From Streptomyces sp. NA04227 (GTDB lineage Bacteria > Actinomycetota > Actinomycetes > Streptomycetales > Streptomycetaceae), in contig NZ_CP054918.1 of the NCBI RefSeq assembly GCF_013364195.1, positions 3,771,001 through 3,835,000 of the forward strand: a stretch of DNA of 64,000 bases. The letters are read 5' to 3'. Below are positions 32,722 to 41,128 of this stretch, one piece after another. The translations under genes were made by a program, and so were the position numbers. The notes beneath the pieces were generated by a model that saw nothing but the letters and a program-made list of their open reading frames with translations, searched no databases and was not told where the DNA came from. Within the stretch, counting starts at the first letter, position 1; every line of letters starts with the position of its first letter.

Positions 32722-34602
32722 TCAGTCCGTACTCTGCGCGTCCATCCCCGCGAGCACCAACGGCAGCCGGGTGGCGCCCCCTTCGGCCACGACGACCGGA
32801 ACTCCCCAGTCCTGCTGGTGCACATGGCAGGCCGGGTACTCGTTCTCCGGATCGTCGTCGCAGGAGGCGGCCATCGCCGAGACGTGCAACACCCCTTCCT
32901 CCGTCTGGGGGTTGAGGTCCAGCGTCCGGCTGAGCGCGGTGCCCGCACCCTCGCCGTCGATGAGCAGCTCCGGCGGAGTGGCGGAGACGAGCAGCCGGGT
33001 GGACGGCCCGTACCGCGTGTCGAGCTTCTGACCGGCCGGGGCCTGGAAGATCACGTCGAGTGCGAGCTTGCCGGGCGCCACCTCGGTCGCCGCGCGCTGG
33101 GTGCGGTGCGCGACCGACTCGACGCGTACGGCCTCCTCCGGCAGCCGCAGCCGGGTCAGCCGGTGCCGCGCCGACTCGACCACCACGATGTCGACACTGG
33201 GGGCACCTCCCGGTCGAAGACTGGGGGACAGGACGGCATCGGAGGGTTCCCTCAAGTCCGTTGCCAGCGTGGTCACTTCACCGCTCGCCGGATCGAACCG
33301 GCGCAGCGCGTGGTTGTACGTGTCGCAGACCGCCACCGAGCCGTCGGGCAGCGCGGTCACCCCGAGCGGATGCTGGAGCAGCGCCTGGCCGGCCGCGCCG
33401 TCGCGGTGACCGAAGTCGAACAGACCGGTGCCGACCGCCGTGTGCACCTCGCCCTCCGTGTCCACCCAGCGCAGCGCCGAGGTCTCGGAATCGGCCAGCC
33501 ACAGCCGGTCACCCGCCTCGGCGAGCCCCGAGGGCTGCGCGAACCACGCCTGGTCGCCGGGGCCGTCCACCAGCCCCTCGTTCGTGGTGCCCGCGGCCAC
33601 CTCGACCCGGTCCGTGACGGGGTCGTACGTCCACAGCTGGTGCACGCCCGCCATCGCGACCCACATCTTGCCGCCGAACAGCGCCACGTCCCACGGCGAG
33701 GACAGGTCGACCTCCCGCGCCGGGCCCTCGGTCGGCGAGCCCTGCCACCACTGCTTTCCGGTGCCCGCGAGGGTGCCCACCCGCCCGGTCGCCAGGTCGA
33801 GGGTGCGCAGCGCGTGGTTCACGGTGTCCGCGACGACCACGGTCGAGGAGTCGAGCAGCGCGAGCCCCTGCGGCTCACTGAAGGTGGCGTCCAGCTCGTC
33901 CCCGTCGTGGAACCCGCGCACACCGGACCCGATCCGCCGTACGACGCTCTCCCCGTCCGCCGCCAGCTCCACCAGCTGGTGCCGAGTGGTGTCGGAGACC
34001 AGCAGATTCCCCGACGGCAGCAGCAACGCCTTGCCCGGGAAGCGAAGGGTCGTCGGCTCCGGCTCCGGCGGTACGAAAGGGCCCTCGCCGCGGCGCAGGG
34101 TGCCCTTCGCCTCGTGCTCGGCCTCCAGCTCCGCGACCAGCGCGGCGATCGCGTGCGCATGTCCCTCGCCCGCGTGCTGGGCGACGATGTACCCCTCCGG
34201 ATCGATCACCACCAGCGTCGGCCAGGCCCGCACCGCGTACTGCTTCCAGGTCGCCAGCTCCGGATCGTCGAGCACCGGATGCTCCACCCCGTACCGCTCG
34301 ACCGCGTCCACCACCGCCTGGTGCTCCGCCTCGTGCACGAACTTCGGCGAGTGCACCCCGACGATCACCAGCGTGTCCCGGTGCCGCTCCTCCAGCTCGC
34401 GCAACTCGTCCAGGACGTGCAGGCAGTTGATGCAACAGAAGGTCCAGAAGTCGAGCACCACGATCCGCCCCCGCAGCCCGGCCAGGCTCAGCTCCTCACC
34501 TCCGGTGTTGAGCCAGCCGCCCTTGCCGATCAGCTCGGGGGCGCGGACACGGGCACGGCGGGGGGCGGGCGCGGGAGTGGGCGCCGGGGCGGCATCGTTC
34601 AT
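32722..34602 (-). CDS. NHL-repeat protein with N-terminal thioredoxin-like domain (NHLRC2-like)
   Basis: Protein of 626 residues. Residues 25-165 form a thioredoxin/TlpA-like domain with the active-site pair Cys57-Ile-Asn-Cys60 (within DFWTFCCINCLHVL) and the cis-Pro region RAWPTLVVID. Residues 180-500 are a six-bladed NHL-type beta-propeller (for example GNLLVSDTTRHQLVEL, VVVADTVNHALRTLD, GSVAVCDTYNHALRRFD). A C-terminal beta domain follows at 510-626. The same architecture occurs in eukaryotic NHLRC2; the bacterial function is unknown, possibly thiol redox. No signal peptide is present, so it is cytoplasmic. About 11 residues near 463-473 (SPSLRPGGAPS) are encoded by a small palindromic repeat that seems inserted in frame. 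Confidence 0.9.
   Translation of the reverse strand: MNDAAPAPTPAPAPRRARVRAPELIGKGGWLNTGGEELSLAGLRGRIVVLDFWTFCCINCLHVLDELRELEERHRDTLVIVGVHSPKFVHEAEHQAVVDAVERYGVEHPVLDDPELATWKQYAVRAWPTLVVIDPEGYIVAQHAGEGHAHAIAALVAELEAEHEAKGTLRRGEGPFVPPEPEPTTLRFPGKALLLPSGNLLVSDTTRHQLVELAADGESVVRRIGSGVRGFHDGDELDATFSEPQGLALLDSSTVVVADTVNHALRTLDLATGRVGTLAGTGKQWWQGSPTEGPAREVDLSSPWDVALFGGKMWVAMAGVHQLWTYDPVTDRVEVAAGTTNEGLVDGPGDQAWFAQPSGLAEAGDRLWLADSETSALRWVDTEGEVHTAVGTGLFDFGHRDGAAGQALLQHPLGVTALPDGSVAVCDTYNHALRRFDPASGEVTTLATDLREPSDAVLSPSLRPGGAPSVDIVVVESARHRLTRLRLPEEAVRVESVAHRTQRAATEVAPGKLALDVIFQAPAGQKLDTRYGPSTRLLVSATPPELLIDGEGAGTALSRTLDLNPQTEEGVLHVSAMAASCDDDPENEYPACHVHQQDWGVPVVVAEGGATRLPLVLAGMDAQSTD
33199..33228. repeat. 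Small palindromic element inside the NHL gene
   Basis: GGGGGCACCTCCCGGTCGAA followed by GACTGGGGGA. CCCGGTC and GACTGGG pair around GAA with one mismatch. It resembles the short dispersed palindromes found many times in Streptomyces genomes, here translated in frame. Confidence 0.6.
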
Positions 34603-34657
34603 GCTTCAAGCTTGCCATCCGGGTGCGAACGGCGGGTCAAGCGCGGCGGCCCGACCC

Positions 34658-35221
34658 TTACGCGGGCCTCAGGCAGCTCAGCAGCCGTGTGACCTGACCG
34701 TCCTCCTCGGCCACGTCCCGGACATGGCGGTAGCCGACGCGGGTGAGCAGGGCGAGGGAGGCGGAGTTCGGTGCGGCGACCGTGGCGTGGACCTCGGCCA
34801 GGCCGAGGGCGTCGAAGCCGTAGGCGGTCAGCGCCGAGGCCAGTTCGGTACCGAGGCCCTGACCCCAGGCCGACGGGGCCAGGGCGTAGACGATCTCGTA
34901 CCCCTGCTCGACGACCTCGGAGGGCTTGATCTCCGCGTGCCCGACGTAGACCCCGCCCCGCCGCACGGCCCAGACGTCGAACAGTCCTCCCGCGTACACC
35001 TTGCTGAAGATCCGGCCGAAGATCGCCCTGATCTCCTCGTCGGCGTACTGCCCGTCGCCCATCCACCGCACCACCTCGGCCCGCCCGAACAGCGCGCGGA
35101 AGTCGTCCTCGTCGGCCGGTTCGTAGGGCTCCAGGAGCAGGCGGCCGGTGCGAAGTTCCGGCGAGGCCTGGTGCGTCGGGGTGTCAGTGACGTCAGCGGT
35201 GCCAAGGGGGTCAGAGGCCAT
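34658..35221 (-). CDS. GNAT-family N-acetyltransferase (RimJ/RimL-like)
   Basis: Acetyltransferase of 187 residues. The fold begins at LRTGRLLLEPYEPADEDDFR (residues 23-42). The acetyl-CoA loop is APSAWGQGLGTELASAL near 115-131, and VAAPNSASLALLTRVGYRH near 147-165 is the usual C-terminal beta-bulge and helix of the RimJ/RimL clan. The substrate could be a protein N-terminus, an amino acid or a small amine. ATG 35221 lies in an otherwise unmarked region. It is adjacent to, but separated by 55 bp from, the NHL gene on the same strand, so co-transcription is possible. Confidence 0.9.
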   Translation of the reverse strand: MASDPLGTADVTDTPTHQASPELRTGRLLLEPYEPADEDDFRALFGRAEVVRWMGDGQYADEEIRAIFGRIFSKVYAGGLFDVWAVRRGGVYVGHAEIKPSEVVEQGYEIVYALAPSAWGQGLGTELASALTAYGFDALGLAEVHATVAAPNSASLALLTRVGYRHVRDVAEEDGQVTRLLSCLRPA

Positions 35222-35392
35222 GGGCGGGGAACGTAAGCGGGTGGCCGCGGAATGACAACGTATTTATGGATCAGCGGTGCCAAAGAGGGACCCTGCCGGA
35301 CGGCGTCACGACGGAGTCGGGCTCGGCGCCGGACTCCGCCCCTCGGCCTACCCCCCGAGTTTCCCGCCCCCTGACGGGGAAGCAGTCACATC

Positions 35393-35986
35393 ATGATGAA
35401 CTCCCCCGAAGGCCGCACTTCGCACCCCGGACACCCCGCCCCCTCCGCACGCTCCGGCACCTACCTGGTCCGCGACCGCCTCCTCGGCATCGGCGAGGAC
35501 TATTGGATCGAGGACGCGCACGGCACCAAGGTGTTCCTCGTCGACGGGAAGGCCATGCGGCTGCGGGACACCTTCGAGCTGAAGGACACCCGGGGGCGGG
35601 TCCTCGTCGACATCCACAAGAAGATGTTCGCCCTGCGCGACACGATGGTGATCGAACGCGAAGGCTCCGACCTCGCCACCATCAAACGCAAACGCCTCTC
35701 GCTGCTGCGCAACCACTACCGCGTACGGCTCGTCGACGGCACCGAACTCGACGTCAGCGGGCGGATCTTCGACCGCGAGTTCGTCGTCGAGTACGACGGC
35801 GAACTGCTCGCCGTCGTCTCGCGGCGCTGGCTGCGCGTACGGGAGACGTACGGGGTGGAGATCCTCCGGGAGGATGCCGATCCGGCCCTGCTCATCGCGA
35901 TCGCGGTGTGCGTGATCCATCTCGCGGATCTGGAGCGGGACAAGCGGGAGAGGGAGCGGCGCGGGGAGGGCGACGGAGGCGAATAG
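35393..35986 (+). CDS. LURP-one-related (tubby-like) protein
   Basis: Protein of 197 residues of the LURP-one-related/phospholipid scramblase-like fold: a 12-stranded barrel around a C-terminal hydrophobic helix. Visible strands include YLVRDRLLGIGEDYWIED, GTKVFLVDGKAMRLRDTF, KKMFALRDTMVIERE and YRVRLVDGTELDVSG. The buried helix is DPALLIAIAVCVIHLADLE near residues 165-182. Function in bacteria is unknown. Start is ATG 35393 or the adjacent ATG 35396; the ribosome binding site is unclear. It converges on the two-gene unit at 36018-37064. Confidence 0.85.
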   Translation: MMNSPEGRTSHPGHPAPSARSGTYLVRDRLLGIGEDYWIEDAHGTKVFLVDGKAMRLRDTFELKDTRGRVLVDIHKKMFALRDTMVIEREGSDLATIKRKRLSLLRNHYRVRLVDGTELDVSGRIFDREFVVEYDGELLAVVSRRWLRVRETYGVEILREDADPALLIAIAVCVIHLADLERDKRERERRGEGDGGE

Positions 35987-36017
35987 GCCACGCCGTCGCC
36001 CTTGGGCTTCCGTCCGG

Positions 36018-36770
36018 TCAGGCGTCCAGCACTCGGGCTGCCGCGCGGGGATCCATCAGGTTGGACCAGGCCTGCTCGGCCGGGAGGAGATCCCGCTCGG
36101 GGAGGGCGTACTCCGGGTACCAGCCCTCCGCTTCGCACCCGGGGACATTGCTCAGTACCAGGGTCGACAGGTTGGCAGGTACCGAGCCGGTGATCCGTAC
36201 GGCCACATAGGTCTCGTGCCCGTCGTCCGCGCGTACCTGTAGGCCGAGGGTGAACGTGTCGAAGTCGACCGCGTGCTCCTGACCGTCGCGGAGCGTCGCG
36301 TACGTGAGGTCCCACAGCGTCGCGCGCAGCTCCTTGACGAAGCGGACACCGGCCTCGGCTCGGTATCTGACGTGGTCGTCGCGGCCGGGAAGGAGGTGTG
36401 CGGTGTGCGTGGCCGTTCTCAGGCCTTGGGCGTGCCCTGCGTTGTAGCGCGCACGAGCGGCTTTGGCCTCGGTCTCGAGTGAGGCGTAGAAGTCGTCCGC
36501 CGAGCCGTTCTCACGATGGCCGGCCGCCACCACCCACGGCAGGTCCGCGTCGACCCACACCGCGCCGCGCCACCGTTGCACCTTGACCTTCAGCAGCACC
36601 CGGTCGTCGACCGCGCGGATACGTTCGTGCTTCGCCTCGTCGTGGGCGAACTGTTCTGCCGCCTTCGCCAGTAACGGGTGGTCGATCTCGTCCAGGGGAA
36701 CGGTGACGGGCGGCAGCGCGAGGGCGAGGTCCTCCCGCAGACAGCGCAACGTCGGTCGTACTGGTCGCAT
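36018..36770 (-). CDS. Unrecognised protein, second gene of a toxin-antitoxin-like pair
   Basis: Protein of 250 residues that I cannot assign. It has no signal peptide and no membrane segment. It is rich in charged residues; a central part reads DDRVLLKVKVQRWRGAVWVD, then HLLPGRDDHVRYRAEAG, and YATLRDGQEHAVDFDTFTLG, and it ends in DPRAAARVLDA. It lies 18 bp behind a 91-residue protein that looks like an RHH-type antitoxin, in the same direction, and both follow a palindrome. Context suggests a toxin or a partner regulated by the small protein, but no nuclease, kinase or acetyltransferase motif is evident. ATG 36770 has AAAGG ten bases upstream. Confidence 0.55.
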   Translation of the reverse strand: MRPVRPTLRCLREDLALALPPVTVPLDEIDHPLLAKAAEQFAHDEAKHERIRAVDDRVLLKVKVQRWRGAVWVDADLPWVVAAGHRENGSADDFYASLETEAKAARARYNAGHAQGLRTATHTAHLLPGRDDHVRYRAEAGVRFVKELRATLWDLTYATLRDGQEHAVDFDTFTLGLQVRADDGHETYVAVRITGSVPANLSTLVLSNVPGCEAEGWYPEYALPERDLLPAEQAWSNLMDPRAAARVLDA

Positions 36771-36788
36771 GAATCAGTGCCTTTGGGC

Positions 36789-37064
36789 CTACTCGTCGAT
36801 TCCGCCGACGGAGTCCAGCTCCTCGGCGGTGAGCCCCGTGAGCAGCATGACGTCCGCCTTCAGTGAACCGTCCAGCACACTCAGCGCCTCCACCATGCCG
36901 GAGCGCAGATCGTCCCGGCGCTGCTCCAGGTACAGATGTACCGCTTCGGCGACGAGATCCTTCTTGGTCAGCCCGAGGAAGTGCGCACCCTGGGTGATCA
37001 TCTTGTCCGTGTCCGGATCGACTTTCAGCGGCGCTTGTCTGGTCGGTTTCGCGGCCGTGCTCAT
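36789..37064 (-). CDS. Small RHH/CopG-like protein, putative antitoxin
   Basis: Protein of 91 residues. The first half, PLKVDPDTDKMITQGAHFLG followed by LTKKDLVAEAVHLYLEQRRDD, has the strand-helix-helix pattern of ribbon-helix-helix proteins, with a basic N-terminal arm (KPTRQAPLKV). The second half (SLKADVMLLTGLTAEELDSVGG) is acidic and could contact a partner. ATG 37064 has GGAGG seven bases upstream. It is the first gene of a two-gene unit; a perfect 13-bp palindrome sits 44 bp upstream, where autoregulation would be expected. RHH assignment is by pattern and is moderately certain. Confidence 0.6.
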   Translation of the reverse strand: MSTAAKPTRQAPLKVDPDTDKMITQGAHFLGLTKKDLVAEAVHLYLEQRRDDLRSGMVEALSVLDGSLKADVMLLTGLTAEELDSVGGIDE

Positions 37065-37107
37065 CGCTTTGCCTCCTTCACCCGTCGCTGTGATCCATGG
37101 TACCCAA

Positions 37108-37120
37108 ATACCTCAGGTAT
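37108..37120. promoter_or_regulatory. Palindromic operator upstream of the putative TA pair
   Basis: ATACC-TCA-GGTAT is a perfect 5+5 inverted repeat in an AT-richer patch 44 bp before the small gene's ATG. Confidence 0.5.
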
Positions 37121-37161
37121 CTGTGAGGACGAGGACGAATCGGGTCCGGGACGGGCTCCGC

Positions 37162-37947
37162 TCAGCCTTCCCGCCCCAACACCCGATCCTTCAACGCCGG
37201 AAAGTCCTCCCGAACCGTGGCCACGCGGCTCACGTCGATGTCGACCGTCAGGACCTCCTCGCCGGGCCCCGCCTCCCCGAGGACTTCCCCCCACGGGTCG
37301 ACGACCAGGCTGTGCCCCGCCTGAAGTACCCCCGCGTGCGTGCCCGCCGAGCCGCAGGCGAGGACGTAGGACTGGTTCTCGACGGCGCGGGCGCGGGCGA
37401 GGAGGGACCAGTGGGCGGCGCGGCGTTCGGGCCAGCCCGCGCAGATGACGAGGACTTCGGCGCCGAGGTCGACCAGGCCGCGGAAGAGTTCGGGGAAGCG
37501 GAGGTCGTAGCAGGTGGCGAGGCCGAGGGTGGTGCCGGGGACGGGGACCGTGACGAGGTCCTTGCCCGCGCCCATCAGGACCGCCTCGCCGCGGTCGAAG
37601 CCGAAGCGGTGGATCTTCCGGTAGGTGGCGGCGAGTTCGCCCTCGGGGGTGAAGACGAGGGAGGTGTTGTAGAGGGTGCCGTCGGTGTCGCGCTCGGGGA
37701 TCGAGCCCGCGTGCAGCCAGACGCCGGTGTCGCGGGCGGCCTTGGCCATGGCCTCGTACGTGGGCCCTTCGAGGGGTTCGGCCTCGTCCGCGAAACGCTG
37801 GAAGGCGAAGGCTCCGGTCTTCCACAGCTCGGGCAGGACGACCAGATCGGCGCCCGCCTGTTCCCTGACCAGTGAACTGGCCCGCTCACGGCGGGAGTCG
37901 ATAGGTTCGTTGTCGTCCGGACCGATCTGGATCAGAGAGGCGCGCAC
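37162..37947 (-). CDS. Carbon-nitrogen hydrolase (nitrilase superfamily)
   Basis: Cytoplasmic amidase of 261 residues. The catalytic triad is clear: Glu40 (LPELW), Lys111 (TYRKIHRFGFDRGE) and Cys146 (GLATCYDLRFPEL). The DLRFPELFR segment is typical of the omega-amidase/Nit2-like branch that hydrolyses alpha-keto acid amides, although the exact substrate is inference. Length is normal. ATG 37947 lies next to a 208-bp intergenic region with no obvious strong promoter. It is 98 bp from the upstream end of the putative TA unit and probably not part of it. Confidence 0.93.
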   Translation of the reverse strand: MRASLIQIGPDDNEPIDSRRERASSLVREQAGADLVVLPELWKTGAFAFQRFADEAEPLEGPTYEAMAKAARDTGVWLHAGSIPERDTDGTLYNTSLVFTPEGELAATYRKIHRFGFDRGEAVLMGAGKDLVTVPVPGTTLGLATCYDLRFPELFRGLVDLGAEVLVICAGWPERRAAHWSLLARARAVENQSYVLACGSAGTHAGVLQAGHSLVVDPWGEVLGEAGPGEEVLTVDIDVSRVATVREDFPALKDRVLGREG

Positions 37948-38155
37948 ACTACCACCGTCCTGGTGTGGATAACGTCATTCACCGTCAACTCAGCCTACGA
38001 TCGTCACCCGAAAGCACTGCCGAGGTGCCTTCCGGCAGCGTACTGTCTGTAGCGGGGGAGCCCCCGGTCTTCCACGCCCGAAACAGCCGTCCGCTGCTGC
38101 CGCAGACCGGCGAAAACCGCTGTCCGTCGTACGTTCGCCACGCCCGAGGGGTCTT

Positions 38156-38980
38156 GTGAGTCTCCATCCCAGCCTTCAGACCTATGCCGATGCCTGGACC
38201 CACTCCGTGGAAGCGATATCCCAGCTCGTGCAGCCGCTTCCGGAGGGGGAGTGGAACCGGGCGACTCCGTGCCCGGGCTGGTCGGTGCGGGACATCGTCT
38301 CCCATGTGATCGGCCTGGACTGCGAGGCGTTGGGCGACCCGCGTCCGATCCACAGCCTGCCGCGCGACCTCTTCCACGTACGGACCGACGCCCAGCGCTA
38401 CATGGAGATCCAGGTCGACGCGCGGCGCCACCACACCGCGCCGGAGATGACCGCGGAGCTGGAGTACACGATCATCCGGCGGTCGCGGCAGCTGCGCAAC
38501 GAGTCCCGTGAGCCGGACGCCGTGATCCGCGGTCTCGGCGGCAAGGAGCAGTCGCTCCAGGTCTCGCTGATGAACCGCGCCTTCGACGTCTGGGTGCACG
38601 AACAGGACCTGCGGGCGGCGCTGGGCACGCCGGGCAACCTCGACTCCCCCGGTGCCCAGGTGGTCCGGGACATGCTGCTCACCTCGCTGCCCAAGGTGAT
38701 CGCCAAGGACGCGGGCGCGCCGCCGAAGTCGGCGATCGTCTTCGACGTGAGCGGGCCGCTGGAGTTCCTGCGCACCGTCCGGGTCAGCGCGGACGGCCGC
38801 GGCTCCATCGACGGTTCGCCCTCGCTCGGCCCCACGCTCACGCTGGCCCTCGGCTGGGAGACCTTCTACAAGCTGGCCTGCGGCCGGGTGACGCCCGAGG
38901 CCGCCGCCGGTGACATCAAGGCGGACGGCGACCAGGCCCTCGCGGAGGCGATCCTGCGGGAGTTCGTCGTCACGCCGTGA
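38156..38980 (+). CDS. Maleylpyruvate isomerase-type (MDMPI/DinB-like) protein
   Basis: Protein of 274 residues. The N-terminal four-helix domain (residues 10-165) carries the motif WNRATPCPGWSVRDIVSHVIG of the mycothiol-dependent maleylpyruvate isomerase/DinB superfamily, with metal-ligand candidates His (SHVIGLD) and His in VWVHEQDLRAAL. A C-terminal SCP2-like small domain is suggested by GSPSLGPTLTLALGWETFYK and the closing IKADGDQALAEAILREF. Such proteins often use mycothiol; the reaction here is unknown. GTG 38156 follows GAGGGG at five bases. A long hairpin follows its stop. Confidence 0.87.
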   Translation: MSLHPSLQTYADAWTHSVEAISQLVQPLPEGEWNRATPCPGWSVRDIVSHVIGLDCEALGDPRPIHSLPRDLFHVRTDAQRYMEIQVDARRHHTAPEMTAELEYTIIRRSRQLRNESREPDAVIRGLGGKEQSLQVSLMNRAFDVWVHEQDLRAALGTPGNLDSPGAQVVRDMLLTSLPKVIAKDAGAPPKSAIVFDVSGPLEFLRTVRVSADGRGSIDGSPSLGPTLTLALGWETFYKLACGRVTPEAAAGDIKADGDQALAEAILREFVVTP

Positions 38981-39004
38981 GTGACGTGTAGTACGGCGTA
39001 CCGG

Positions 39005-39045
39005 CGCCCGTACGCGAGGTCCATCGTGGTCCTCGGGTACGGGCG
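39005..39045. terminator. Long hairpin between convergent genes
   Basis: A 19-position arm at 39005-39023 pairs with 39027-39045 with two mismatches around TCG. It separates the MDMPI-like gene (+) from the MFS gene (-). Confidence 0.75.
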
Positions 39046-39110
39046 TCCGCGCGTGCACGACCTCCGTACGCCGGTACGTGCCTCACTTGCGCACGCCAGC
39101 AAGCGCACCG

Positions 39111-40427
39111 CTACGCCGGTACGTGCACCGTCTCCACCCTGCTCGCCACCAGCCGTTCGCGTTCCCTGCGGATCACCTTCGGGCGCAGGCGCAGGATCTG
39201 GACGAGACCGACGGCCTGGAGGACGAAGAGGGCGCAGAAGGCCAGGCGGTAGTTGTCGTCGGTGAGGTCCAGGAGGACGCCGACCGCGAGGAGTGTCGTC
39301 ATCGAGGCGGTAAAACCACCCATGTTGACGATTCCGGAGGCGGTGCCCTGACGTTCCGGCGGGTTCGCGGGGCGGGAGAAGTCGAAGCCGATCATCGAGG
39401 CGGGGCCGCAGCCGCCGAGCACGATGCACAGCACCACGAGCAGCCACATCGGTGCGTGGGCGCCCGGCCAGGCGAGCGTGAGGGCCCACGCGCAGGCGCT
39501 GGCGGCGACGGAGCCGAGCGCGATCGGCGCGCGTGCCTCCTGATGCCGGGCGATGACGTGCCCGAAGACCGGGCCGACGACCATGCTGGAGAGCACCACC
39601 ACGGTGAGCAGCAGTCCGGCCGTAGCGTGCGACAGGCCCTGCGCCTCGACGAGGAACGGCAGTCCCCACAGCAGCAGGAAGAACATCGCCGAGAACTGGG
39701 TGGTGAAGTGCACCCACAGGCCGAGCCGGGTGCCGGGCTCCTGCCAGGAGGCGGCGATCTGGCGGCGTACGAAGGCGGCGCCGTGGTGCGCGGCGGGCTG
39801 CGGCTCCTGGCCCTCCGGGTGGTCGCGCAGGAACAGCAGCACCAGGACCAGGACGACGACACCGCACAGGGCGCTGCCCGCGAAGGCGGCCGTCCAGCCG
39901 AGGTCGTGCAGCAGCCGGGCGAGGACCAGGGTGGAGATCAGGTTGCCCGCCATGCCGACCAGACCGGCGAGTTGGGCGATCATCGGTCCGCGCCGGGCGG
40001 GGAACCAGCGGGTGCCGAGCCGCAGCACGCTGATGAAGGTCATCGCGTCGCCGCAGCCGAGCAGGGCGCGCGAGACGAGCGCCAGGGTGAACGAGGTGGA
40101 GAGCGCGAAGCCGAGCTGTCCGACGGTGAACAGCAGCGCGCCCGTGGCCAGGACCCGCTTGGTGCCGAGCCGGTCGATGAGCAGTCCGACGGGTATCTGC
40201 ATGCCCGCGTAGACCAGGAGCTGGAGGATCGAGAAGGTGGACAGGGCCGAGGCGTTGACGTCGAAGCGGTCGGCGGCGTCCAGGCCCGCGACGCCGAGCG
40301 AGGTGCGGAAGGTGACCGCGACGAAGTAGACGGCGACGCCTATGGACCAGACGGCTATCGCGCGACGGCCCCCGGGCGGATCGCCCGGCAGCGCGGCGAC
40401 AGGCTTCGCGGCCCCTGACGCGCTCAT
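39111..40427 (-). CDS. Major facilitator superfamily transporter
   Basis: Twelve-helix transporter of 438 residues. The MFS signature after helix 2 is LLIDRLGTKRVLATG, and a second, weaker copy lies between helices 8 and 9 (GHVIARHQEARAP). An N-terminal cytosolic stretch of ~25 residues precedes helix 1 (AVWSIGVAVYFVAVTFRTSLG). The sequence resembles nitrate/nitrite-porter-like and sugar-phosphate-like MFS members, but the substrate is unknown. ATG 40427 overlaps the GntR stop (ATGA, 40424-40427), so the two genes are translationally coupled and the transporter is probably controlled by that regulator. Confidence 0.92.
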   Translation of the reverse strand: MSASGAAKPVAALPGDPPGGRRAIAVWSIGVAVYFVAVTFRTSLGVAGLDAADRFDVNASALSTFSILQLLVYAGMQIPVGLLIDRLGTKRVLATGALLFTVGQLGFALSTSFTLALVSRALLGCGDAMTFISVLRLGTRWFPARRGPMIAQLAGLVGMAGNLISTLVLARLLHDLGWTAAFAGSALCGVVVLVLVLLFLRDHPEGQEPQPAAHHGAAFVRRQIAASWQEPGTRLGLWVHFTTQFSAMFFLLLWGLPFLVEAQGLSHATAGLLLTVVVLSSMVVGPVFGHVIARHQEARAPIALGSVAASACAWALTLAWPGAHAPMWLLVVLCIVLGGCGPASMIGFDFSRPANPPERQGTASGIVNMGGFTASMTTLLAVGVLLDLTDDNYRLAFCALFVLQAVGLVQILRLRPKVIRRERERLVASRVETVHVPA

Positions 40428-41128
40428 CGGGTCTCGCCCCGGGCCAGGTGCGAGAACCAGCTCACATGGCCGTGGACGAGGGCGACCGCGTCCTCGACAT
40501 CGCCGTCGCGCAGCGCCTGGAGGATCTCGGCGTGCTCGGCGATGTTCTTGGCGATCCGGTCGGGATGCGAGTGCATGACGGCCACGCCCATCCTCAACTG
40601 CCGGTCGCGCAACTGGTCGTAGAGGCGGGAGAGGATCGCGTTGCCACCGTGCCTGACGATCTCGGCGTGGAAGCAGCGGTCGGTGACGGCGGTGGCCGCC
40701 AGGTCCCCGGCCGCGGCCTGCGCCTTCTGCCGCTCCAGGAGTTCCTCCAGGCGCGCGAGGAGCGCGGGCGGCGCGGGCACCGCCTTGCGTACGGCGTGCG
40801 TCTCCACCAGCTGCCGTGTCTCGACGACGTCGGCGATCTCCTGCGCGGAGACCGGCAGCACCATCGCGCCCTTCTTCGGATAGAGCTTGAGCAGCCCCTC
40901 GACCTCCAGCTTGAGCAGCGCCTCGCGTACGGGGGTGCGCGAGACCCCGACCGCCTCGGCCAGCTCGCCCTCGGTGAGCAGGGTGCCGCCCTCGTAACGG
41001 CGTTCCAGTACGGCCTGTTTGACGTGCTGGTATACGCGTTCGGCGGCGGGCGGCTGCTTGTTGGCGGCGGGAGTGGCGGGCGTGCCGGGGGCGGCGTCGG
41101 CGGTGAGCGACGCGGGGGCGGAAGGCAT
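40424..41128 (-). CDS. GntR-family regulator with FCD domain
   Basis: Transcription factor of 234 residues. The winged helix is at about 30-95 (RVYQHVKQAVLERRYEGGTL, AEAVGVSRTPVREALLKLEVEG). An FCD all-helical effector domain follows at 105-225 (with metal ligands suggested by RCFHAEIVRHGG, VMHSHPDRI and EHAEILQALRDGD), placing it in the FadR subfamily that senses carboxylic acids. It overlaps the downstream MFS gene and likely represses it. The region before ATG 41128 reads TAAGCT (-10 like, 41140-41135) seven bases upstream, so the message may be leaderless; GTG 41134 would add two residues. Confidence 0.92.
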   Translation of the reverse strand: MPSAPASLTADAAPGTPATPAANKQPPAAERVYQHVKQAVLERRYEGGTLLTEGELAEAVGVSRTPVREALLKLEVEGLLKLYPKKGAMVLPVSAQEIADVVETRQLVETHAVRKAVPAPPALLARLEELLERQKAQAAAGDLAATAVTDRCFHAEIVRHGGNAILSRLYDQLRDRQLRMGVAVMHSHPDRIAKNIAEHAEILQALRDGDVEDAVALVHGHVSWFSHLARGETR

